This document shows positions 26,593 to 36,237 of a DNA stretch of 64,000 bases, piece after piece. The translations under genes and the position numbers were made by a program. How positions within the stretch are numbered: position 1 is the first letter of the stretch; each line of letters begins with the position of its first letter. A model generated the notes under the pieces. It was not told the DNA's origin and ran no database searches. It saw only the letters and a list, made by a program, of their open reading frames with translations. The stretch is from Methanolobus vulcani (GTDB taxonomy: Archaea > Halobacteriota > Methanosarcinia > Methanosarcinales > Methanosarcinaceae): contig NZ_FNCA01000003.1 in the NCBI RefSeq assembly GCF_900100715.1, positions 186,001 through 250,000 on the forward strand, given 5' to 3'.

Positions 26593-27417
26593 TTACTGCC
26601 ATGTAACCTCAAGAGGCTTCCTGCGAGGGATTCCATATATTTTATACAGAGGATTTCCGAATAAGATTGCATAAGCACTTTTCCTTCCTGCAGGAAAACC
26701 AAGTTCTTTCTGAAGAGGTTCGTAAGATGTGGCAGCCGCAGCAACAAAGCCAGCCCAGCATGTACCTATTCCAAATGCCGGTGCTGTGATATCAAAATGC
26801 GTGAGGGCGATTATGGCATCAACAGATGCGATCGGATTTTCTTCCGGAATATGTGCGAAAAGCAAATGTGGTGCATCCCGGCAAATGACATCATTTCCAT
26901 TCTCCCATGCTGAAATCAGTGAAGGTACGTAGCCACTCATTGGATGGGAGGTGTTCACAAGGCTTTTCATCCATTCGATTGTGAGTCCGGCAATCTTCCG
27001 GACTCTTTCCGGGTCATGAACAACGAGCCACTGAACCGGCTGGCCATTGGTTCCCGATGCAGCATAACGGGCAATATCAAGTATCTCAAGTATTTTCTCC
27101 CGTGGAACAGGTTCTTTTGTAAAATGCCTTACAGACCTGCGTTTCTTAAGATAGAAACCTATATCTTCAGTTGAGATATCACCAACGCCGTCAGGAAGTG
27201 CGACTTTCTCATCTGGACGCAGATCCAGAATCAGCGCCTGAGATGGACAAAAAACCTCACAATGTCCGCATTTGATGCAGCGTAGAACGTTTGCTTCCTG
27301 TATCTGAGGAAGATTTGATTCTTCAACCAACTCAATTATACGCGGCGGACATACTTTTGTGCAAATACCGCAGCCTGTGCATAGATCCTGATCAACAATT
27401 ATGTGAGTAATAAGCAT
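26593..27417 (-). CDS. Nitroreductase-family protein with N-terminal 2x[4Fe-4S] ferredoxin
   Basis: The N-terminus has two 4Fe-4S motifs (CTGCGICTKVCPP and CIKCGHCEVFCPS). An FMN-dependent nitroreductase domain follows: KKRRSVRHF binds FMN and APAFGIGTCWAGF is the conserved late helix. Such fused proteins take electrons from ferredoxin to reduce an unknown substrate. ATG at 27417 (MLITHIIVDQDLC) is preferred over the longer reading from 27486, whose extra 23 residues are not family-like. An AGGAGTTG block lies immediately upstream, unusually close (3 bases) to the ATG. Confidence 0.88.
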   Translation of the reverse strand: MLITHIIVDQDLCTGCGICTKVCPPRIIELVEESNLPQIQEANVLRCIKCGHCEVFCPSQALILDLRPDEKVALPDGVGDISTEDIGFYLKKRRSVRHFTKEPVPREKILEILDIARYAASGTNGQPVQWLVVHDPERVRKIAGLTIEWMKSLVNTSHPMSGYVPSLISAWENGNDVICRDAPHLLFAHIPEENPIASVDAIIALTHFDITAPAFGIGTCWAGFVAAAATSYEPLQKELGFPAGRKSAYAILFGNPLYKIYGIPRRKPLEVTWQ

Positions 27418-27733
27418 CAACTCCTGGAAAAGAGTGGCTATGTAAATACACAACCGGCTCTTTTTGTGGTAAATATTAACCGGCAATGTTCATTTGTTTT
27501 TCTCTTCAGGTCGAGAAGGAAATGAATAAAATTTTACTTTTTTGTAGGTAGGAGAACTGCATAATGCAGCGAGAGGTTTTAGAGCAGTCAATTGAGCTGA
27601 GATTTCATTAGATGCTATTATACAAACTGATTTTTGGAGTGAAAGCAAGCAATAAAAATAACATAGTAAAAGAGTCAACTGGCATAGTTTTAATAGAGGT
27701 ATCCCTAAATTTATTAGTTCAATTTATACAGCC
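27418..27733. other. Gene-poor stretch upstream of the AT-rich cassette
   Basis: No convincing gene. A GGAGAAC ribosome-like site precedes a 15-codon ORF (ATG at 27564, MQREVLEQSIELRFH) that looks like a remnant or chance. A GTATAATAATAGC-like AT-rich sequence is present. The boundary to AT-rich DNA at about 27650-27700 may be where the cassette was inserted; no direct repeat or tRNA was seen. Confidence 0.4.
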
Positions 27734-27765
27734 ACATACAATATAGTAAAATATTTATTGTATGT
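27734..27765. promoter_or_regulatory. 10-bp inverted repeat upstream of the three-gene cassette
   Basis: ACATACAATA (27734-27743) and TATTGTATGT (27756-27765) are perfect inverted copies 12 bases apart, ending 24 bases before the first start codon. The site overlaps the expected TATA/start region and could be the operator of the cassette. Confidence 0.55.
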
Positions 27766-27789
27766 ATATAATCATTTCAACGGGAGAAT

Positions 27790-28470
27790 ATGGAATATAG
27801 TTTTAGAACTGCAAGCGTGAAAATACTCCCCAGTACTTTCGGCATAATAGATATTCAAAAAATACTGCAAGTACCCTTTTTACCATTGAATAAATCAGGA
27901 GGATTCCGACTCTTAAGTTCTTCTGATGAGAGAAAGTTTCTATTCCAATATTTGCATGAGGTCCCAATTACCTATGGAGAATTCAATGGAGACTATACTT
28001 TAAAAACAGAAACAAGAGTCAAAGAGATCACATTTGAAATTGATATTAAAAGTAAAAGAATGATTGTGTTTTCTAACAAAGCACAATCTGATTTTTTCGT
28101 TAGAAAATTTATGAGTCAATTTGGATACCTAATATCTTCTTTTGAGTTAGACTTTACAAACTTAATTGATAAATTGACCACGTCTGAAATAATAACACAT
28201 AGTGAACAAGTTGTCATAAATGGATTCATATTTAAAGATATAATTGTTGGAAAATATATTGCAGAAATAAAGGATCTTGAAATTCTTCAGCAAATTGTTT
28301 CTGAATACGGACCAAAAGTGGATAAAATAAAGTTATCAATTATATATGACGACACTGACTCCATTATTTCTATTGATCGAAATGGATCATTTTTGTTTAA
28401 CTGCTTCAGAGAAGATAACATCAATATACTTAATTATTTCATAGATACCGCATTGACAGGAAGGTTATAA
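27790..28470 (+). CDS. First gene of an unknown AT-rich cassette (226 aa)
   Basis: This soluble 226-residue protein with alternating beta-rich segments (VKEITFEIDI, RMIVFSN, VDKIKLSIIYDD, SIISIDRNGSFLF) shows no recognisable motif. It starts at ATG 27790 after a GGGAG site. It ends exactly one base before the second gene starts, so translation is coupled. AT content is far above the surrounding genome. It might be a sensor or specificity protein for the nuclease-like gene that follows, but that is conjecture. Confidence 0.75.
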   Translation: MEYSFRTASVKILPSTFGIIDIQKILQVPFLPLNKSGGFRLLSSSDERKFLFQYLHEVPITYGEFNGDYTLKTETRVKEITFEIDIKSKRMIVFSNKAQSDFFVRKFMSQFGYLISSFELDFTNLIDKLTTSEIITHSEQVVINGFIFKDIIVGKYIAEIKDLEILQQIVSEYGPKVDKIKLSIIYDDTDSIISIDRNGSFLFNCFREDNINILNYFIDTALTGRL

Positions 28471-29391
28471 ATGTCTATTAATACAGATGGTCCTGAAGGT
28501 AAGAATGTTCTTTCAGATTTTCGTGAAAATGAGATCAGAGCTTTTTTTTCTAATTTTCTAAAGTGGGAGCTTCTTTACAATAATTTTGATGTTCAATTTT
28601 TGAATGTTGATACTGATAAAGAAGAAAACCGTGGATTTGATTTTTTATATGGCATGTATGAACCATTTTTACGTGATTCCTTCCGTCACGGAGTAATTGT
28701 AGAAGTGAAAGGCATAAGAGATGAAACCTTATTTAATAAAGGCAGGCTAACTAAGGACATAGATGTACTAAAGCATAAGATTGAAAGCGCTCTTTTGTCA
28801 AAAAACTTACATGATGATCCTAAAATTCAAGAAAAAGATATCAACTATTTTAAATACGGAATTCTTTGCTATAGGTTTACTAATTTTGACAATGAAAAAT
28901 GTAAGAAAGTATTAATGGAATATCAAATTTCAGGATTGAAAAATGGAGATATGTTCCCCACAATATTTGTTTTGACAAATGATAGAATTAGCACTTTTTT
29001 CCACTTAAAAAGAGAATATAATAATATCGAATTCTATTATCCATATTATAGAGAACACGCTACCAATGGTTATGAAAGCAAGTTATCATTATCATATTTG
29101 TTTTCAGACATAATTCCATTTAAGACACATGAAAATAATAACACGATAAAAAACATACTTTTTTTCGATGTCCCTTCACCTTTATCATTTAAATTGCTTG
29201 AAAATTTTTGCGGAAGATATCAATATCATGATATTGATAGAATAATTTTAGCAAATTCAGATTATACAAAAAAGGAGATATACAAGAGTTACTTGTCTGA
29301 TTGGGAACAAAACTCAAAAAAGAAAATAGAAATTAGTTGTTTAGAGAACGATCAAAATATTAGAAAAGACTTAGCAGAGGTGTTTCGTTAA
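28471..29391 (+). CDS. Second gene of the cassette with PD-(D/E)XK-like nuclease motif (306 aa)
   Basis: Near residues 50-80 the protein reads RGFDFLYGMYE, then SFRHGVIVEVKG. An Asp in a beta strand followed about 25 residues later by a hydrophobic strand with E-V-K matches the PD-(D/E)XK nuclease core. The preceding helix (IRAFFSNFLKWELLY) also fits that fold. The remaining C-terminal 200 residues are not recognised. If active it would cut nucleic acid. It is tightly joined to the genes on both sides (0 and -1 base), pointing to one protein system. Confidence 0.78.
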   Translation: MSINTDGPEGKNVLSDFRENEIRAFFSNFLKWELLYNNFDVQFLNVDTDKEENRGFDFLYGMYEPFLRDSFRHGVIVEVKGIRDETLFNKGRLTKDIDVLKHKIESALLSKNLHDDPKIQEKDINYFKYGILCYRFTNFDNEKCKKVLMEYQISGLKNGDMFPTIFVLTNDRISTFFHLKREYNNIEFYYPYYREHATNGYESKLSLSYLFSDIIPFKTHENNNTIKNILFFDVPSPLSFKLLENFCGRYQYHDIDRIILANSDYTKKEIYKSYLSDWEQNSKKKIEISCLENDQNIRKDLAEVFR

Positions 29392-30497
29392 TGAATGATA
29401 AAATACCTGATGATTTATTCAAAGATTATCATGAACTTCAACTCTTTTTCAACAGTGACCATATAAGGCTTCACAATATACATCAATTTTTGAAGGAAAA
29501 AGGTATTTTCGCTTTTGCCCATACAAATGATTCAGTTGCAAGATTTGCATGTGGTTTCTTTTGGGGGTTGGATTCATTAAATTCTTTAAAAAAATATGCT
29601 GACATCAAAGCTTATCCAAAAATAACTGGCTTTATTGTAGAAGCTGAAGAAGATATTACTCTTGGAAAAGTAAGAGATTATTTTAATGTGCATGTCGGCA
29701 AAAACTTCTCCACAAAAGAAAGTACATTTATAAATATCAGTGAGGACCACCATAAACTCTACATAAAAATTGGATATAGCATTACAAACATTCATGGTTA
29801 CAACATTTTCAACCATGAAAAAAAAGAAGCATGTGTAGAAGTATCTAAACATGGGAGATTATTTTTATTCAATTTAATTCAAAATCTTGGTTCAGATTAC
29901 TCTGTAGTTCATAGTGTTATTAACTTAATCATTAAAGATGATTCTTCTATCAAACTTAAATTAATAGAAGTAGATTTATCGATATTTAATGCAACAAAAG
30001 TGAGGCATGAATTTTTTTTACAACTCATAAAGGCGTTAAATAACGAGAAAAATGAGATATTAGGATTAATAAAATATAATAGAAATAAAGCATCAGACTC
30101 GACTACAACTGATTCATTTGAAGATAATCATCTCAAAGGAAGCAACGAAATAAAACTGATGACAATTGAACAAGTAATCGCAAATCTTGAAAAAAGAGGA
30201 GCACTTGTAGAAGGCATTGAAATTGTATTCTATGACAGCAAGAATAAACATTTGTTTATTTTGGGACTATTGGCTAAAGAAGACAAAAGAAAAGTAGAAG
30301 TTGGATTGATAGGAGATTCAAAGAAAATAGAATACGAATCACTTGTAAAAATAAAATCTAAAAGTGATATCACAAAATATGAATCTATGGGTTTGAATGA
30401 AACAGAAAAACAAGAAATTGCAATGAATATGTGGAATATTATTTCACAACAATATTACAAATATAGAAAAGAAAAGATTGATGGACTACAATCATAG
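29391..30497 (+). CDS. Third gene of the cassette, unknown function (368 aa)
   Basis: The start ATG overlaps the stop of gene 2 (TAATG). The protein is soluble and mixed alpha/beta: VARFACGFFWGLDSLNSLKKY near the N-terminus, a long central part, and a charged C-terminus with IEIVFYDSKNKHLFILGLLAKEDKR and a final QQYYKYRKEK helix. No known family is evident. Codon use and AT content match genes 1 and 2. It could be the effector or target-recognition partner; no catalytic motif was found. Confidence 0.75.
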   Translation: MNDKIPDDLFKDYHELQLFFNSDHIRLHNIHQFLKEKGIFAFAHTNDSVARFACGFFWGLDSLNSLKKYADIKAYPKITGFIVEAEEDITLGKVRDYFNVHVGKNFSTKESTFINISEDHHKLYIKIGYSITNIHGYNIFNHEKKEACVEVSKHGRLFLFNLIQNLGSDYSVVHSVINLIIKDDSSIKLKLIEVDLSIFNATKVRHEFFLQLIKALNNEKNEILGLIKYNRNKASDSTTTDSFEDNHLKGSNEIKLMTIEQVIANLEKRGALVEGIEIVFYDSKNKHLFILGLLAKEDKRKVEVGLIGDSKKIEYESLVKIKSKSDITKYESMGLNETEKQEIAMNMWNIISQQYYKYRKEKIDGLQS

Positions 30498-30586
30498 CCG
30501 CATTGTTTTATGTTTTTCAATATAAATAAAAATGATAGCTTTTTGACATTTATTGTATTTCATGGAAAAGATCACAGTATATTTGA

Positions 30587-31261
30587 TTATTTTTTCCCCA
30601 CCACAACAAACCCATTAACCCGATTCCCTGTCCTCGTCACAAAGGTATCCCTCTTGAAAAACTCCACCTCAAACCCATTCTCGACCAGCAGAAAAACAAG
30701 CTCTTTCTCAGTAAAGTGATGAGCCGTATAAGCAACCTCACCGGTCTTTTCATCATAAGCTAAAAATGAACCTTCCTCCTTTGTCACCGGCAGATCCCTG
30801 AGGTAACGTTCACGATAAACTGCCGAATGCCACGTTTGTCCGAAATCTGCAATGTAGAGGTAACCATCCGGTTTAAGGATGCGACAGGCTTCACGCACAA
30901 TTTTTGAGCGGTCTTCTTTTGAAACTACAACCGTGAGGAAAGCCTGCATAATGACTACATCGAAGCTTTCATCTGCAAAAGGCATAGCAATGGCAGTAGC
31001 TCTTGCAAATGCAGGAATCATTGAGATTTTACTATCTACAGCAGCATTTGCGGTCATTTCCAGAGCATCATGATTGATATCGATGCTTGTGACAGGGAAT
31101 CCATGTGAAGCCAGTTCTATGCTCACATTTCCTGTGGCACATGCAACATCAAGAATACTGGCATCAGGATGTGTGTACCTGAAAAGAACAGGATCAAGTG
31201 ATATTGTTGCCGGAATGTCCTCGCCTTCAACATCCATCCACGGGTTTTCATGTTTGGTCAT
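30587..31261 (-). CDS. Class I SAM-dependent methyltransferase
   Basis: This 224-residue protein has the AdoMet motif DVACATGNVSIELA near residue 38, an acidic end of strand 2 (VTSIDINHDAL) and the DESFDVVIMQAF segment of a methyltransferase barrel. It lies convergent with the AT-rich cassette. The substrate cannot be named; small-molecule methyltransferases of this length are common. Base composition is like the housekeeping genes. Confidence 0.9.
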   Translation of the reverse strand: MTKHENPWMDVEGEDIPATISLDPVLFRYTHPDASILDVACATGNVSIELASHGFPVTSIDINHDALEMTANAAVDSKISMIPAFARATAIAMPFADESFDVVIMQAFLTVVVSKEDRSKIVREACRILKPDGYLYIADFGQTWHSAVYRERYLRDLPVTKEEGSFLAYDEKTGEVAYTAHHFTEKELVFLLVENGFEVEFFKRDTFVTRTGNRVNGFVVVGKK

Positions 31262-31458
31262 TCTCTAAAAATCCCTCATCGAAAGTCCTGAAGTAGAATA
31301 TAATTCAGTAGAAGATATAGATTATCACAAAAAGCAATTAATTATCTGCCACACATGAGCAAACTGCTTAACCAACATTTTTAATATAATCGCCTGCTTT
31401 TCTAAGACTTAAATATACTACATATTACCCTATCTTTATTCAACTAGAGGAACTTACG

Positions 31459-31740
31459 ATGATCACTAAAGAAGAGGTAGAACACGTAGGCTGGCTCGCA
31501 CGTATCGAGATCGATGCAAAAGAATCTGATGCGTATGCAGAGAAGCTCAACTCCGTACTGGGATATTTCGGGCAGCTCGATGAGGTCGACACCGAAGGCG
31601 TAGAGCCAACATATCACGTAGCGGACATTGTGAACGTGTTCAGGAAAGACGAAGTCACAGGATCGATGCCACAGGAAGAAGTGCTTGCAAACACCGAACA
31701 CAAGCAGGAAGGAAACTTCAAAGCTCCAAAAATTATGTGA
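31459..31740 (+). CDS. gatC: Aspartyl/glutamyl-tRNA amidotransferase subunit C
   Basis: This 93-residue GatC has the typical start ITKEEVEHVGWLARIEI and the late FRKDEVTGSMPQEEVLANT. It stabilises the GatA-GatB complex that converts Asp-tRNA(Asn) and Glu-tRNA(Gln). It is the first gene of gatCAB, with GatA nine bases on. Confidence 0.95.
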   Translation: MITKEEVEHVGWLARIEIDAKESDAYAEKLNSVLGYFGQLDEVDTEGVEPTYHVADIVNVFRKDEVTGSMPQEEVLANTEHKQEGNFKAPKIM

Positions 31741-31749
31741 GGTGGACAA

Positions 31750-33177
31750 ATGGCAACATGGACAGACATTTCAGGCATCAGACAGAAAATCGCAGACTCT
31801 TCAGCTGAAGAGATCACTGCCTCTTACATTGAAACCATTGGCAAGAGCAAGATAAACGGATTCACCACCCTCTCAGAAGAGGCTATCAACGTAGCCCGTG
31901 AGATTGACGCAAACGGCCATGGAGGGCCTCTTGCAGGCGTACCGATAGCTATCAAGGAGAACATTTCAACAAAAGGGCTCTCCACAACCTGCTCATCAAA
32001 GATACTTCAGGGATATGTGCCGCCATACGATGCACATGTAATTGAGAAGCTGAAGGCAGCCGGCGCAGTCATTCTTGGGAAGACGAACATGGACGAATTC
32101 GCCATGGGAACTTCCACCGAATCAAGCTACTACGGACCAACATTCAACCCATGGGACATGGACAGAGTTCCCGGAGGTTCATCCGGTGGAAGTGCAGCAG
32201 TCGTTGCAGCAGGTGAAGTACCTGTGTCCCTGGGTTCTGACACCGGAGGGTCAGTCAGGTGTCCGGCAGCATATTGTGGAGTCGTCGGACTCAAGCCAAC
32301 CTACGGATGCATTTCAAGGTACGGACTTATCTCCTACGCAAACTCACTGGAACAAATTGGTCCCCTTGCAACAAACGTTGCAGACATTGCAACAATCATG
32401 GATGTTGTAGCAGGCTACGACAACAGGGACAGTACATCAATCAACAGGGAGAACACTTACAGCGATGCCCTGAAGGACGATGTAAAAGGCATGAAGATCG
32501 GTGTTCCTGAAGAGTACTTCGGAGAGGGCATCGACGAGAAGGTCGAGAAGGCAGTGTGGGATTCAATAGCAAAATTCGAGGACATGGGAGCCACCTATGA
32601 GAAGGTATCCATGCCACACACAAAATATGCCCTGGCATCATATTATATTATAGCCATGAGTGAAGCCTCATCAAACCTTGCACGTTTTGACGGTACAAGA
32701 TACGGATACCGCGTTGATGGTGATAACTGGCATGTAATGGCATCAAAGACCCGTGCAGAAGGCTTCGGTGACGAGGTCAAGCGCAGAATACTTCTCGGAA
32801 CCTACGCACTTTCAGCAGGTTACCACGACAAGTACTATCTCAAGGCACTCAAGGTAAGAACCCTTGTGAAGCAGGATTTCGATAAGGCTCTTGCAAACGT
32901 TGATGTGCTCATGGGACCAACCATGCCAGCACCGGCATTTAAGATTGGTGAGAAGATCGATGACCCGCTTTCACTTTACCTTGCTGATGTTAACACAGTA
33001 CCTATTAACCTTGCAGGTGTGCCATCCATCTCAGTTCCATGTGGACTTGCAGACGGAATGCCTGTGGGACTGCAGATAATTGGTAAGCACTTCGATGAGA
33101 ACACTATCATTAAGGCTGCTTACAGCTTCGAACAGAATACCGATCATCACACCAGAAGACCTCCGGAGGTGGCATAA
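31750..33177 (+). CDS. gatA: Aspartyl/glutamyl-tRNA amidotransferase subunit A
   Basis: This 475-residue amidase carries the catalytic lysine in IAIKENIST, the Ser-rich GGSSGGSAA motif and the [16 protein letters not shown] serine nucleophile region. It releases ammonia from glutamine for transfer by GatB. Its final A of the stop overlaps the gatB start (TAATGG). Confidence 0.97.
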   Translation: MATWTDISGIRQKIADSSAEEITASYIETIGKSKINGFTTLSEEAINVAREIDANGHGGPLAGVPIAIKENISTKGLSTTCSSKILQGYVPPYDAHVIEKLKAAGAVILGKTNMDEFAMGTSTESSYYGPTFNPWDMDRVPGGSSGGSAAVVAAGEVPVSLGSDTGGSVRCPAAYCGVVGLKPTYGCISRYGLISYANSLEQIGPLATNVADIATIMDVVAGYDNRDSTSINRENTYSDALKDDVKGMKIGVPEEYFGEGIDEKVEKAVWDSIAKFEDMGATYEKVSMPHTKYALASYYIIAMSEASSNLARFDGTRYGYRVDGDNWHVMASKTRAEGFGDEVKRRILLGTYALSAGYHDKYYLKALKVRTLVKQDFDKALANVDVLMGPTMPAPAFKIGEKIDDPLSLYLADVNTVPINLAGVPSISVPCGLADGMPVGLQIIGKHFDENTIIKAAYSFEQNTDHHTRRPPEVA

Positions 33178-34598
33178 TGGTTTACGAGAACCCTGACGGA
33201 GTAAGGATCGGACTTGAGGTCCACGTCCAACTGAACAAGCTCAACACAAAGCTGTTCTGTGGCTGTTCCACAAAATACCATGACTCCGAACCAAACACCC
33301 ATGTATGTCCTGTATGTCTCGGACTTCCTGGTTCCTTGCCGGTTATCAACGAGAAGGCAGTGGAATATGCAATAAAGATAGGTCTTGCACTTAATTGTAG
33401 TATTGTGGAGCAGACCCAGTTCCACAGGAAGAACTACTACTATCCTGACCTTCCAAAGGGATTCCAGACAACCCAGTATGATTTCCCTATTGCAGGAGAA
33501 GGAAAGATCATCATTGAAGGTGAGGACGGAGAACACGTTGTTGGGATTACCCGTGCTCACATGGAAGAAGACCCTGGAAGGCTTCAGCACATGGGAAGCA
33601 TTGACAAATCCAAGGGTACACTCATCAACTACAACCGTTCAGGCATGACACTTATCGAGATCGTCAGTGAGCCAGACATGAGAAGCCCGAAGGAAGCAAG
33701 ACGCTACCTTGACAAGCTCAGAAGCATTCTCGATTACCTTGATGTATTCGACGGTGACCTTGAGGGTGCAATGAGGGTGGACGCTAACGTTTCCGTACAC
33801 TGGGGTGACCGTGTTGAGGTTAAGAACATCTCATCCTTCAAGGGTGCTGAGAGGGCTCTGCTCTACGAGATAATGAGGCAAAAGAACCACATCAGACGTG
33901 GTGGCGAGATCACCATGGAGACAAGGCACTTCGACGAAGCCAGAGGTGTGACAATTTCCATGCGTACCAAAGAAGAAGAGCATGATTATCGCTACTTCCC
34001 TGAGCCTGACCTTGTACCTCTCAGAGTTGCAGACAGAGTACCAAAGGTACGTGAGACACTGCCGGAGCTTCCTGATGCAAAGAGAGAGCGCTTCATGGAG
34101 CAGTATGGCCTTGGCGAAACTCATGCAAGAGCACTAACCACCGAGATAAAGGTAGCCAACTTCTTTGAAGAAGTTGCAGAAAAAGTTGATCCCAAGGATG
34201 CAGCTGTCTGGGTATCTGATATTCTCAAAGGTGAACTCAACTATCGTGAACTGAGCATCGATGCTTTCACAGTGGAGGATATCGTTGCTGTTGTCGAGCT
34301 TGTAACAGGTAACAAGGTCACTGAGCAGAGTGGTGTTGAGATCATACGCACAGTCCTTGATGACGGTGGCAAGCCACAGGATATTGTCGAGAAGAAAGGA
34401 CTTCTTAAGGTGGAAGACGACATCGTTGCAACGGCTGTTGAAGAAGCAATTGCCGAGAACCCTGAAGCAGTGGCAGACTACCTTGGAGGAAAGGAAAAAT
34501 CCCTTAACTTCATCGTTGGTAAGGTCATGCAGAAAACAAAGGGACGTGCCGATGCCCGTGAAGCAAGAGAGAAAGTGCTTGCGAAATTGAAAGAGTGA
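33177..34598 (+). CDS. gatB: Aspartyl/glutamyl-tRNA amidotransferase subunit B
   Basis: This 473-residue GatB has the GLEVHVQLNKLNTKLFC start, HVCPVCLGLPG with two conserved Cys and the EIVSEPDMRSPKEA loop. The C-terminal YqeY-like tail (ADYLGGKEKSLNFIVGKVMQKTKGRAD) is complete. It activates the mischarged tRNA and adds ammonia. Together with gatC and gatA it forms a one-operon GatCAB. Confidence 0.97.
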   Translation: MVYENPDGVRIGLEVHVQLNKLNTKLFCGCSTKYHDSEPNTHVCPVCLGLPGSLPVINEKAVEYAIKIGLALNCSIVEQTQFHRKNYYYPDLPKGFQTTQYDFPIAGEGKIIIEGEDGEHVVGITRAHMEEDPGRLQHMGSIDKSKGTLINYNRSGMTLIEIVSEPDMRSPKEARRYLDKLRSILDYLDVFDGDLEGAMRVDANVSVHWGDRVEVKNISSFKGAERALLYEIMRQKNHIRRGGEITMETRHFDEARGVTISMRTKEEEHDYRYFPEPDLVPLRVADRVPKVRETLPELPDAKRERFMEQYGLGETHARALTTEIKVANFFEEVAEKVDPKDAAVWVSDILKGELNYRELSIDAFTVEDIVAVVELVTGNKVTEQSGVEIIRTVLDDGGKPQDIVEKKGLLKVEDDIVATAVEEAIAENPEAVADYLGGKEKSLNFIVGKVMQKTKGRADAREAREKVLAKLKE

Positions 34599-34613
34599 TA
34601 TTTTAACTAAAAA

Positions 34614-34646
34614 ATGGGGTTGATGACCCCATTAGAAACTTTTTTT
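34614..34646 (+). terminator. Terminator after gatCAB
   Basis: ATGGGGT (34614-34620) pairs with ACCCCAT (34626-34632) around TGATG. A run of seven T follows. Confidence 0.8.
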
Positions 34647-34705
34647 GATATAGTAAAATCTACTTTTGCGGTTCATTATTAGATTTACAAAGTCGAGTAT
34701 TAGCT

Positions 34706-35038
34706 TTAAAGATGCTTTGGATCAACATTCTCAAGGAATGCCTCACCGCGTACTGTGAGAACATAAGTCGTATCATCTTCCTTTTCGATGTATAGGGTAT
34801 CCACAAGCATATCGAGATTCAGCCTTGCCTGCATATCATTAAGATCAAACTTTTCCTTGACCTCATCAAAGGTCATTTTTCCCTCACCAAGACTTTCAAC
34901 AATATGCCTGCGAATAGGATTCTGCATAGCTTTTAAACCAGCTTTATGATCCTCAGTAGGATTCCTCTTAAGCTTACCTTCTTTCTTTACTTTCTCGTAC
35001 CATTCATCTCTTCTATTTTTGAGGTCATCATCGGTCAT
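34706..35038 (-). CDS. Small winged-helix regulator, ArsR-like
   Basis: This protein of about 110 residues starts MTDDDLKNRRDEWYEKVK (the in-frame ATG nine bases earlier adds only MIN). The middle reads LKAMQNPIRRHIVESLGEGKMTFDEVKEKFDLND, a classical ArsR-type winged helix, followed by a wing and VLTVRGEAFLENV. A helical Lys-rich N-terminus precedes it. No effector-binding Cys is seen, so it probably senses something other than metals. No obvious target is adjacent. Confidence 0.85.
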   Translation of the reverse strand: MTDDDLKNRRDEWYEKVKKEGKLKRNPTEDHKAGLKAMQNPIRRHIVESLGEGKMTFDEVKEKFDLNDMQARLNLDMLVDTLYIEKEDDTTYVLTVRGEAFLENVDPKHL

Positions 35039-35253
35039 GTTGATCATTCATTATTAATGATGAACTTTGATAAATACTTAGTCCTGAAAAAGAGAAAATT
35101 AGTAGCAATATTTATACCATAGAAAGTAGTCTCAGGACTATTCAATAGGACATGAAATGAGGGCTGAATTTGCCAAAACAATTATATGTTTTGAGCATCA
35201 TGTAAGCAGCCTATTATCCTAATTACATATCATAATCATTCAGGTGAAAAATA

Positions 35254-35403
35254 ATGGCAAGATTTCCAGAAGCTGAAAACAGAATACTGATTAAGAAGAT
35301 CTGTATGGACTGCAATGCCCGCAATGCAGTACGTGCAACAAGATGCAGAAAATGCGGTGGCAAAAGCCTGCGCATGAAGTCCAAGGAATCAAAGGGTGGC
35401 TGA
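35254..35403 (+). CDS. rpl40e: Ribosomal protein L40e
   Basis: This 49-residue protein starts [20 protein letters not shown] and carries two CxxC zinc knuckles (CMDC and CRKC), followed by a basic tail. It binds the large ribosomal subunit in archaea. The frame is too short for usual ORF cut-offs. GTGAAAAATA precedes the ATG. It is directly followed (8 bases) by the GGGP synthase gene. Confidence 0.95.
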   Translation: MARFPEAENRILIKKICMDCNARNAVRATRCRKCGGKSLRMKSKESKGG

Positions 35404-35411
35404 TCGTTCTC

Positions 35412-36155
35412 ATGCAAGTGGAAGAGTACCTTAATAAGATTGCTGAAAGCGAAGGTACAGTTCACTTGACACTTATCGACCCGGCATCACAGACTCCGGA
35501 TCAGGCAGCTGAGATAGCTCATGCTGCTGTACTCGGAGGAACAGATGCTATTATGGTCGGTGGTTCCACAGGAGCCGGAGGAGTGCTGCTTGACCAGACG
35601 CTCCTTAAAATAAAAGAGAGAACAGACAAGCCTACAATATTGTTCCCGGGAAATGCATCAGGTGTCAGCAAGCATGCTGACGCGATATTTTTCATGAGCT
35701 TGCTCAATTCCCGTGATATTAATTACATCACCACCAATCAGGCAATGGGTGCTCCAGTCGTGTATAAGAGTGGAATTGAACCCATCTCCATGGCATACAT
35801 TATAGTTGAGCCTGGAGGAACTGTAGGATGGGTAGGTGATGCAAAGCTCATACCAAAACACAAACCAGAACTTGCAGTAGCATATGCACTGGCAGGAAAA
35901 TATCTTGGAATGCACTATACTTATCTTGAAGCAGGATCAGGCGCAGATTTGCCGGTCACTCCGGAAATGATAGGTGCGGTCAAGCACGTCCTCGGTGACA
36001 ACAAACTGATAGTTGGCGGAGGAATTCGTGATGGTGAAACTGCAAAGATGTGCGCCCTTGCAGGAGCGGACATGATAGTCACAGGAACTATCCTTGAAGA
36101 GAGTTCCAACGTTACTGCTAAGATAGAAGAGCTGGTTTCAGCCATAAAGAAGTAA
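35412..36155 (+). CDS. Geranylgeranylglyceryl phosphate synthase
   Basis: This 247-residue TIM-barrel prenyltransferase makes the first ether bond of archaeal membrane lipids from glycerol-1-phosphate and GGPP. HLTLIDPASQ near the N-terminus, VGGSTGAGG and the LEAGSGAD segment near the phosphate site, with a second GGGIRDGE glycine loop, identify it. The frame is open from 35343 inside L40e, but ATG at 35412 starts the family N-terminus MQVEEYLNKI. Overlap/packing with L40e shows an operon. Confidence 0.95.
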   Translation: MQVEEYLNKIAESEGTVHLTLIDPASQTPDQAAEIAHAAVLGGTDAIMVGGSTGAGGVLLDQTLLKIKERTDKPTILFPGNASGVSKHADAIFFMSLLNSRDINYITTNQAMGAPVVYKSGIEPISMAYIIVEPGGTVGWVGDAKLIPKHKPELAVAYALAGKYLGMHYTYLEAGSGADLPVTPEMIGAVKHVLGDNKLIVGGGIRDGETAKMCALAGADMIVTGTILEESSNVTAKIEELVSAIKK

Positions 36156-36237
36156 TTGAAGGATTTTCCTTTTCTATAATTACTATAGTTTATCTATTAT
36201 TTACCTTCAGACCGAAATAACCCATGGAGGTTTGACA

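Noticed and set aside
27564-27611. 15-codon ORF with a GGAG site before the cassette
   Set aside because: Too short and without any pattern; likely chance.
27490-27678. Minus-strand 62-codon ORF between the nitroreductase and the cassette
   Set aside because: Low complexity, no ribosome site and no family-like pattern.
27901-27908. GGATTCCG inside the first cassette gene, similar to the nitrogen motif
   Set aside because: It lies in coding sequence and lacks the flanking ACATAG and TATA; taken as chance.
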